NCBI GenBank assembly: GCA_963602355.1
Contig: CAVCIU010000055.1
Location: 1 to 8,420, forward strand
Length of the DNA: 8,420 nucleotides
Source of the DNA: UBA791 sp963602355
Lineage (GTDB): Bacteria; Cyanobacteriota; Vampirovibrionia; Gastranaerophilales; Gastranaerophilaceae
Direction of reading: 5' to 3'
Position numbers and translations under genes: made by a program. Below the pieces are notes generated by a model. That model was not told the origin of the DNA and did not search any database. It saw only the letters and a program-made list of their open reading frames with translations. Position 1 is the stretch's first letter, and each line of letters begins with the position of its first letter. Positions 4,067 to 8,420 of the stretch are shown piece by piece.

Positions 4067-5656
4067 ATGCAAAATTTTCTAAAACAAAATAATTTAGACT
4101 ATGTAATTATAAATTCGACTAACAAATTTTTAGTTGAATACAATGTTTTAGAAGAAAATTCTAGATATTACCTCACAGGATTTTCTGGCTCAACTGGTGA
4201 TGCTTTGGTATCTTGTGAGGGAGATATCTATTTATTTGTTGACGGTAGATACCACGAACAAGCCGATAGAGAATGCAATTTAGACAAAATTACAGTTGTA
4301 AAATTACAACAAAATCAAAGCTTTTTAGAAGAAGCTACAAATAGAATAAAACCTAATTCAACACTTGGTATCATTGGAGAAAAGACTTCTGTATACAGAT
4401 ACGAGTGTTTACAAACAATTTTAGAAGACAAAAACGTAGAAATAAAAGTTTTAGACAAAGACCCTTATATGAAGGACTCAACAAAAGAGGTCAAAACTCT
4501 TTCTGCAATTGATAAAAGTATCACAGGTTCAACTTCAACAGAAAAAATAAAAGAAGTTCAAAACCAATTAAAAGTCGGAGAAGCACAACTTTTCACAAAT
4601 CTTGAAGAGGTTTCATATATCACAAACTTGAGAGATTTTTCAAAAGCATATTCAACAGCAATAAACGGAAAAGTATTAGTAACAAAAGAAAACGCCATTT
4701 TGTTCTGTAATGACAAAGTTGAAAATTCAGAAATAGAAATCAAACCACTAGAAGATTTTTCAAAAAATCTAGAAGGTTTAAAAACTGTATATTTTGACAG
4801 AATTAGCACAAACATGGCTGATTATTTAGCAATGAAAAACATTGCAAAACCTGTACAATCAAACATCATTTCAAAAATGAAATCAGTAAAAACAGATGCA
4901 GAGCTTGAGCACTACAAAGAATGCTTCAAACGTACAGACAAAGCAGTTTTTGAAATAAGAGAATACATTAACAACAATGATAATATTTCAGAAAAAGACA
5001 TTGCAGAAAATTTAGAAAAAGCCTTCAAAAAATATGGGGCAAAATTATTATCATTCAAATCAATTGTTGCAAAAGACCAAAACTCAGCACTTGCACACTA
5101 TTCAAAGAGTTCTGAAAAAGAAATTATGAAAAACGGCTCACTTGTTCTAATTGATTGTGGCGCATACTACGAAGGCGGTTATGCAACAGACATAACAAGA
5201 GTTTTTGTAAAAGGCAACCCAACAGAAGAACAAAGAACAGTTTATACAACCGTTTTAAAATCAAGCTTGCACGCATTTAATACACCAATAACCGACAAAA
5301 CAACTGGTTATGACATAGACAAAGTTGCAAGAGATTTATTAGATAAAATTTCACCTAAAAACTTTGAATTTTCACACGGATTAGGACACGGAATAGGTAT
5401 AAGTGTTCACGAACAACCACCTAGACTTTCACCTGCTGAATCTTCTAAAACAATCTTAGAAGACAATATGTGTTTCACAATTGAACCTGGAATTTATTTC
5501 AAAGATTTTGGCGGTGTAAGACTTGAAAATTCTGTATATATGAAAAATAGAAAAATCCACTCATTCTCAAGAATGTGCTATGAAAAGAAATTAATCAACT
5601 TTGATATGTTAACAGACTCTGAAAAAGAATGGTTAAAAGATTTTGAGGTTCAATAA
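4067..5656 (+). CDS. pepP: Xaa-Pro aminopeptidase (aminopeptidase P, peptidase M24B)
   Basis: This 529-aa metallopeptidase removes an N-terminal residue that precedes proline, probably in the cytoplasm since no signal peptide is visible. It has the longer three-domain layout of XPNPEP1-like enzymes rather than the 440-residue E. coli PepP form: a creatinase-like N domain (about 1-130, with YYLTGFSGSTGDALV and FVDGRYHEQA), a second similar domain (about 140-268, with VSYITNLRDF) and the pita-bread catalytic domain (about 272-510). All five dinuclear metal ligands can be placed: Asp363 (LIDCG), Asp375 (ATDITR), His441 (SHGLGHG), Glu473 (TIEPG) and Glu487 (VRLENS); His448 of VHEQP is also present. 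The end, LTDSEKEWLKDF, matches the short M24 C-terminal domain. ATG 4067 has AAGGAAG eight bases upstream. Its stop overlaps the next start by one base (TAATG). Confidence 0.92.
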   Translation: MQNFLKQNNLDYVIINSTNKFLVEYNVLEENSRYYLTGFSGSTGDALVSCEGDIYLFVDGRYHEQADRECNLDKITVVKLQQNQSFLEEATNRIKPNSTLGIIGEKTSVYRYECLQTILEDKNVEIKVLDKDPYMKDSTKEVKTLSAIDKSITGSTSTEKIKEVQNQLKVGEAQLFTNLEEVSYITNLRDFSKAYSTAINGKVLVTKENAILFCNDKVENSEIEIKPLEDFSKNLEGLKTVYFDRISTNMADYLAMKNIAKPVQSNIISKMKSVKTDAELEHYKECFKRTDKAVFEIREYINNNDNISEKDIAENLEKAFKKYGAKLLSFKSIVAKDQNSALAHYSKSSEKEIMKNGSLVLIDCGAYYEGGYATDITRVFVKGNPTEEQRTVYTTVLKSSLHAFNTPITDKTTGYDIDKVARDLLDKISPKNFEFSHGLGHGIGISVHEQPPRLSPAESSKTILEDNMCFTIEPGIYFKDFGGVRLENSVYMKNRKIHSFSRMCYEKKLINFDMLTDSEKEWLKDFEVQ

Positions 5657-6405
5657 TGGAAATTACTAGTGTAAACAATGATTTGGTAAAAGAAGTTGTT
5701 AAACTTCAACAAAAAAAACACAGAGATGAAACAAAAAAATTCCTTCTTGAAGGCTACAAAGCAGTCGAAGAAGCTATTTCATCAAACATTAAGCTTGATA
5801 AAATTTTCTTAAAAAAAGGCGCAAAACATAACTTTGACGAAAAAAATGTAATCTACGTTTCTGAACAAGTTTTGAAAAAAATTTCAACAACAACTTCAGC
5901 GCCCGAAATCGTTGCCGTAGGTATTCAAAGAACATATAATCTTGATATTTTAAAAGATGCAAAAAAAGTTGCACTATTTGAAAACATAAATGACTTAGGA
6001 AACCTAGGAACAATTCTTAGAACTTCAACAGCCGTAGACATTGATGCAATCATACTTTTTGGAGACACAGTTGATATCTACAACCCAAAATGTGTTAGAG
6101 CATCTGTCGGAAACCTTTGGAAAACACCAGTTTTCAATATAAAAGATATCACCGTTTTAGAAAAATATTTTAAAGATTTTGATAGAATTGCAACTCTTCC
6201 AAAAGCAAAAGACACAGTCGATTTAAAAGATTATCAAACAAAAGAAAAAACTCTTGTAATGTTTGGAGCAGAAAGCTCTGGACTTACGGAAGAATTGGTA
6301 AACTTTGCCACAACAAAAATGACAATCGAAATGAAAAACAATGTTGAATCATTAAACTTGAGCATAAGCGCAGGAATTGTTTTATATAAACTATTTTTGT
6401 TGTAA
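5656..6405 (+). CDS. SpoU/TrmH-family RNA 2'-O-methyltransferase
   Basis: This 249-aa SPOUT-class enzyme uses S-adenosylmethionine to methylate a ribose 2'-OH in rRNA or tRNA. The N-terminal 1-90 is the substrate-binding domain (EITSVNNDLVKEVVKLQ, then KFLLEGYKAVEEA, ending STTTSAPEIVAV). The knotted catalytic domain follows with the three family motifs: motif 1 NINDLGNLGTILRTS (110-124) with Asn116 and Arg122, motif 2 MFGAESSGL (202-210) with Glu206, and motif 3 NNVESLNLSISAGI (228-241) with Ser232 and Asn234. The stretch VDIYNPKCVRASVGNLWKTPV is typical of the 23S rRNA methyltransferase branch (RlmB/TsnR-like) rather than tRNA TrmH, but the target base cannot be set from sequence. The start overlaps the pepP stop, with GAGG eight to eleven bases upstream (5645-5648), so the two are coupled. 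dnaA follows after nine bases. Confidence 0.9.
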   Translation: MEITSVNNDLVKEVVKLQQKKHRDETKKFLLEGYKAVEEAISSNIKLDKIFLKKGAKHNFDEKNVIYVSEQVLKKISTTTSAPEIVAVGIQRTYNLDILKDAKKVALFENINDLGNLGTILRTSTAVDIDAIILFGDTVDIYNPKCVRASVGNLWKTPVFNIKDITVLEKYFKDFDRIATLPKAKDTVDLKDYQTKEKTLVMFGAESSGLTEELVNFATTKMTIEMKNNVESLNLSISAGIVLYKLFLL

Positions 6406-6408
6406 AAT
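6403..6408 (+). promoter_or_regulatory. Possible -10 element just before dnaA (leaderless start)
   Basis: TAAAAT, overlapping the stop codon of the methyltransferase gene, ends six bases before the dnaA ATG. This is the spacing expected if transcription began at the start codon itself. It fits the absence of any Shine-Dalgarno sequence before dnaA, but no convincing -35 is present (TTGTTT at 6377-6382 is 20 bases away). Weak. Confidence 0.25.
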
Positions 6409-6414
6409 ATTTCT

Positions 6415-7800
6415 ATGAACACTAGCGAAATGGAAAAGATTTGGGAAGATGTGAAAAAGGTATTAAAAGAAAATATACCTGAATCTTCTTATGAAACTTG
6501 GATTGAACCTCTTGAGATAATCGAATTTGAAGACAATCAAATTAAACTTATTTCAGGTCAATCTATCGCTATTGAATATTTAAAGAAAAATCATTACCCC
6601 GAAATACTTGAAGGTTTCAAAACTGTATTAAATCAAGATGTAACCGTTTCTCTTGAATACGATAAAGAGACTTTCGATAAAATCAAAAAAACAAAAATAA
6701 AAGAAGAAAAAAAAGAAGAAAAAGCTTTAAAAAAAGAAGAAGAGCATAAAAAATCTATAGAAAATTTAGGCTACGTTCAATCAATGAACCTAAATCTAAA
6801 ATACAGATTTGATAATTTTGTAACAGACGACAACAACAAAAATGCAAAATTAGCGGCACAAATGGTTGCACAAAACCCTAATGCAACATACAATCCGCTT
6901 TATATTCAAGGCGGCTCAGGTTTAGGTAAAACACACTTGATGCAAGCAATTGGACACGCACTTATCAAAGATAAAAAAATCCAATGTATTAAATCAGAAG
7001 TTTTTATTAACGAATACATCAATAGCACAGCTAGAAACAAAGATTTTAATAAAAGCAATCTAATGAACAAATTCAGAAATAAATACAGAAATGTAGACGT
7101 TTTATTGATTGATGATATTCAATTCTTTGAAGGCAAAAAACAATGTATGGAAGAATTGTTTAACACATTTGATGCACTTCACAATGCGAATAAACAAATC
7201 GTCCTAACTTCTGACAGACTTCCAAAAGATATGCCAGAAATGCCAAATAGATTAATTACAAGATTTGAGCAAGGTCTTGTGGTAGAAATTCAACCTCCAA
7301 AAGAAGAAACAAGAATTAAAATCTTAGAAAATATCGCAAACTCAAAAAATCTAACTGTTCCAAAAGAAGTTTTTGAATACATAGCTAAAAACTTTAAAAA
7401 TAATGTTAGAGAACTTGAAGGCGCATTTAATAAGGTAGAAGCATTTGCAACCTTTGAAGATGCAGAAATCTCTCTTGAATTTGCAAAACACATCTTGAAA
7501 TGCGAAGAAAGAAATGAGCTTAATATAGAAAACATTTCCGAAAAAATTGCGAAAAAATACAATGTTTCTATAAGCGAAATAAAATCTTCTGCAAGAAGTG
7601 CAAACATTTCAAAACCTAGAAAAATTATCGCATATATTGCAAGAGAATATCTAAAACTTAAACTTGAAGATATAGCTAAATACCTAGAGAAAAAGCACCA
7701 AACAATTATGTATGGTAGCGATCAGATAAAAGAAAAAATTAAAAAAGATTCAAATCTGAAAAAAGAAATAAATGAAATATTAAATGAATTAGGTTTATAA
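6415..7800 (+). CDS. dnaA: Chromosomal replication initiator DnaA, with divergent DNA-binding domain
   Basis: DnaA binds DnaA boxes at the origin and, with ATP, opens the duplex. The 461-aa protein has all four domains. Domain I (about 1-85) contains IWEDVKKVL and SSYETWIEPL. Domain II (about 88-115) is a short Lys/Glu-only linker. Domain III is AAA+: FDNFV (132-136), Walker A GGSGLGKT (166-173), Walker B LLIDDIQFF (230-238), sensor 1 VLTSDR (263-268), box VII NRLITRFEQG (278-287) with the arginine-finger position Arg283, and sensor 2 NVRELEGA (330-337). Domain IV starts near 370 and holds KKYNVSISEIK, SKPRKIIAYIARE and a modified signature, LEKKHQTIMYG (424-434), where homologues have FGGRDHTTVLHA. 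The usual G-x-x-N of box I is also altered (TDDNNKNA). There is no Shine-Dalgarno before the ATG and no dnaN, rpmH or box cluster beside it. DnaA is clear; whether it is the sole initiator is not. Confidence 0.93.
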   Translation: MNTSEMEKIWEDVKKVLKENIPESSYETWIEPLEIIEFEDNQIKLISGQSIAIEYLKKNHYPEILEGFKTVLNQDVTVSLEYDKETFDKIKKTKIKEEKKEEKALKKEEEHKKSIENLGYVQSMNLNLKYRFDNFVTDDNNKNAKLAAQMVAQNPNATYNPLYIQGGSGLGKTHLMQAIGHALIKDKKIQCIKSEVFINEYINSTARNKDFNKSNLMNKFRNKYRNVDVLLIDDIQFFEGKKQCMEELFNTFDALHNANKQIVLTSDRLPKDMPEMPNRLITRFEQGLVVEIQPPKEETRIKILENIANSKNLTVPKEVFEYIAKNFKNNVRELEGAFNKVEAFATFEDAEISLEFAKHILKCEERNELNIENISEKIAKKYNVSISEIKSSARSANISKPRKIIAYIAREYLKLKLEDIAKYLEKKHQTIMYGSDQIKEKIKKDSNLKKEINEILNELGL

Positions 7801-7808
7801 GATAACCG

Positions 7809-7836
7809 AAGGGCGCAAGCTTTGCTTGCGCCCTTT
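7809..7836 (+). terminator. Hairpin terminator after dnaA
   Basis: A perfect 12-bp GC-rich stem (AAGGGCGCAAGC, 7809-7820, with 7824-7835) has a TTT loop and starts nine bases after the dnaA stop. The downstream tract is short (TTTGATATT), so termination would rely on the strong stem or on the two hairpins that follow. Confidence 0.65.
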
Positions 7837-7846
7837 GATATTACAG

Positions 7847-7873
7847 CGAGGTCGAAATTTCATTTCGACCTCG
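7847..7873. terminator. Second hairpin between dnaA and ycf23
   Basis: A perfect 12-bp stem (CGAGGTCGAAAT, 7847-7858, with 7862-7873) has a TTC loop. No U tract follows on either strand, so it is an atypical terminator or an RNA-stability or transcription-collision element between converging genes. Confidence 0.45.
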
Positions 7874-7882
7874 AGAAAATGA

Positions 7883-7917
7883 AAGAGGCGAAAGTTGGGA
7901 ACCAACTTTCGCCTCTT
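7883..7917. terminator. Third hairpin, likely end of the ycf23 transcript
   Basis: A perfect 16-bp stem (AAGAGGCGAAAGTTGG, 7883-7898, with 7902-7917) has a GAA loop and lies 30 bases beyond the ycf23 stop. On the minus strand only TCATTTTCTC follows, a weak U tract; on the plus strand AAACTTT follows. It is the longest stem in the window. Confidence 0.55.
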
Positions 7918-7946
7918 AAACTTTAAGACTTTAATTTGATATCAAA

Positions 7947-8420
7947 CTACCAAGCTAAAGATTCTTTTCTGTTCATGTTCATATTCATATTCATGTTTCT
8001 GTTAGAGATTTCTCTTAAGTTTTTGATAACAGCTAACATTTGAATTTGAGATTCTAATTTGTTAACGCAAGAACCACAACCGATAGCGCTAGCACCAGCA
8101 GCGAAAGCCATAGAAGCTGTTACTGTGTTGATGTTAGAAGCTGTCATGATTGGTAATTCAATGTTTCTTGATAATTCAATTGTGTTAGAAAGAGTTAATT
8201 CAGCTCTGTTTAACCAAGTTCTTGTGCTTTCTAAGTTAGATTCAGTTTGAACGAAACCTTCTGTTTGGATTAAATCGATATTTAATGCTTCTAATTCTCT
8301 ACCTAAAGAGATTTGGTCGTTGATTGAGATAGAACCAGGGATTGTTACACAGAACATAACGTTTGATCTGTTTTCTTCAATCATTGATAAAGTTTCACGA
8401 ACTAAGCTTAAAACTTCCAT
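7947..8420 (-). CDS. ycf23: Ycf23 (DUF561) TIM-barrel-like protein, C-terminal part (5' end outside window)
   Basis: The frame reaches the right edge; the ATG at 8418-8420 is probably internal, because the family is near 250 aa and only 157 are visible. The sequence follows the Ycf23 pattern: EVLSLVRETLS (2-12), CVTIPGSISINDQISLGREL (24-43), DLIQTEGF (49-56), then LPIMTASNINTVTASMAFA (89-107) and GASAIGCGSCVNKL (109-122), the last being the glycine-rich phosphate-loop-like region of a TIM barrel (usual form GVGSAVNRL). The molecular function of Ycf23 is not established; it is conserved in cyanobacteria and some plastids. The protein ends in a non-conserved tail with four Asn-Met dipeptides (142-149) and RKESLAW. 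It converges on dnaA and is probably terminated by the hairpin at 7883-7917. Its promoter lies outside the window. The family assignment rests on recalled motifs but several agree. Confidence 0.8.
   Translation of the reverse strand: MEVLSLVRETLSMIEENRSNVMFCVTIPGSISINDQISLGRELEALNIDLIQTEGFVQTESNLESTRTWLNRAELTLSNTIELSRNIELPIMTASNINTVTASMAFAAGASAIGCGSCVNKLESQIQMLAVIKNLREISNRNMNMNMNMNRKESLAW
7971..7994 (-). repeat. Hexanucleotide tandem repeat in the ycf23 tail
   Basis: Four consecutive copies of AAYATG (minus strand) encode (Asn-Met)x4 near the C-terminus of Ycf23, flanked by Asn-Arg codons of similar spelling. Copy-number change would add or remove two residues without a frameshift. Confidence 0.75.

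Noticed and set aside
7290..7607. 105-codon minus-strand frame inside dnaA
   Set aside because: Antisense shadow of a well-conserved DnaA region.
8059..8250. 63-codon plus-strand frame inside ycf23
   Set aside because: Antisense of the conserved barrel sequence; no start signal and no recognisable product.
1..8420. Mobile element or prophage
   Set aside because: No transposase, integrase, phage gene, terminal inverted repeats or target duplication is visible, and base composition is even across the genes.

Overview
The window is AT-rich bacterial DNA with short intergenic gaps. It most resembles a non-photosynthetic relative of cyanobacteria (Vampirovibrionia/Melainabacteria, perhaps the gut Gastranaerophilales). 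Three things point that way: a Ycf23 (DUF561) gene at the right edge, a family otherwise known mainly from cyanobacteria and algal plastids; low GC with A/T-ending codons; and two small proteins sharing a short N-terminal V-[SA]-F-[RK]-[AG] element that I associate, from memory only, with this group. The assignment is an inference; no rRNA gene is present to test it.

Left block (1-2382, + strand): the 3' end of a 2-hydroxyacyl-CoA dehydratase activase-related protein, a six-segment membrane protein of unknown function, and the tRNA dimethylallyltransferase gene miaA. The three genes overlap end to start (1 and 17 bases). The block ends in a perfect 14-bp hairpin that also serves the converging gene pair.

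Middle block (2400-3341, - strand): a two-gene unit encoding small proteins that I cannot assign to a family and that share the N-terminal element. Upstream lies a 431-base gap (3342-3772), the most unusual part of the window. It holds a minus-strand mini transcription unit (TTGACA promoter, 27-codon ORF, hairpin plus eight U), a G-rich patch, an inverted repeat, a direct repeat, nine CATG tetranucleotides, and the promoter and ribosome-binding site of the next operon.

Right block (3773-7800, + strand): an apparent operon of a single-domain parvulin prolyl isomerase, a three-domain aminopeptidase P, a SpoU-family RNA 2'-O-methyltransferase and dnaA. The first two both act on proline-containing peptides. 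DnaA has intact AAA+ motifs, but its DNA-binding domain departs from the normal signature exactly in the DnaA-box recognition turn. No dnaN, rpmH or origin lies beside it. Three consecutive long hairpins (7809-7917) separate dnaA from the converging ycf23 gene, which runs off the right edge.

Most of the window is housekeeping. The best candidates for something new are the small transcription unit at about 3535-3723, the divergent DnaA domain IV and the paired small proteins.
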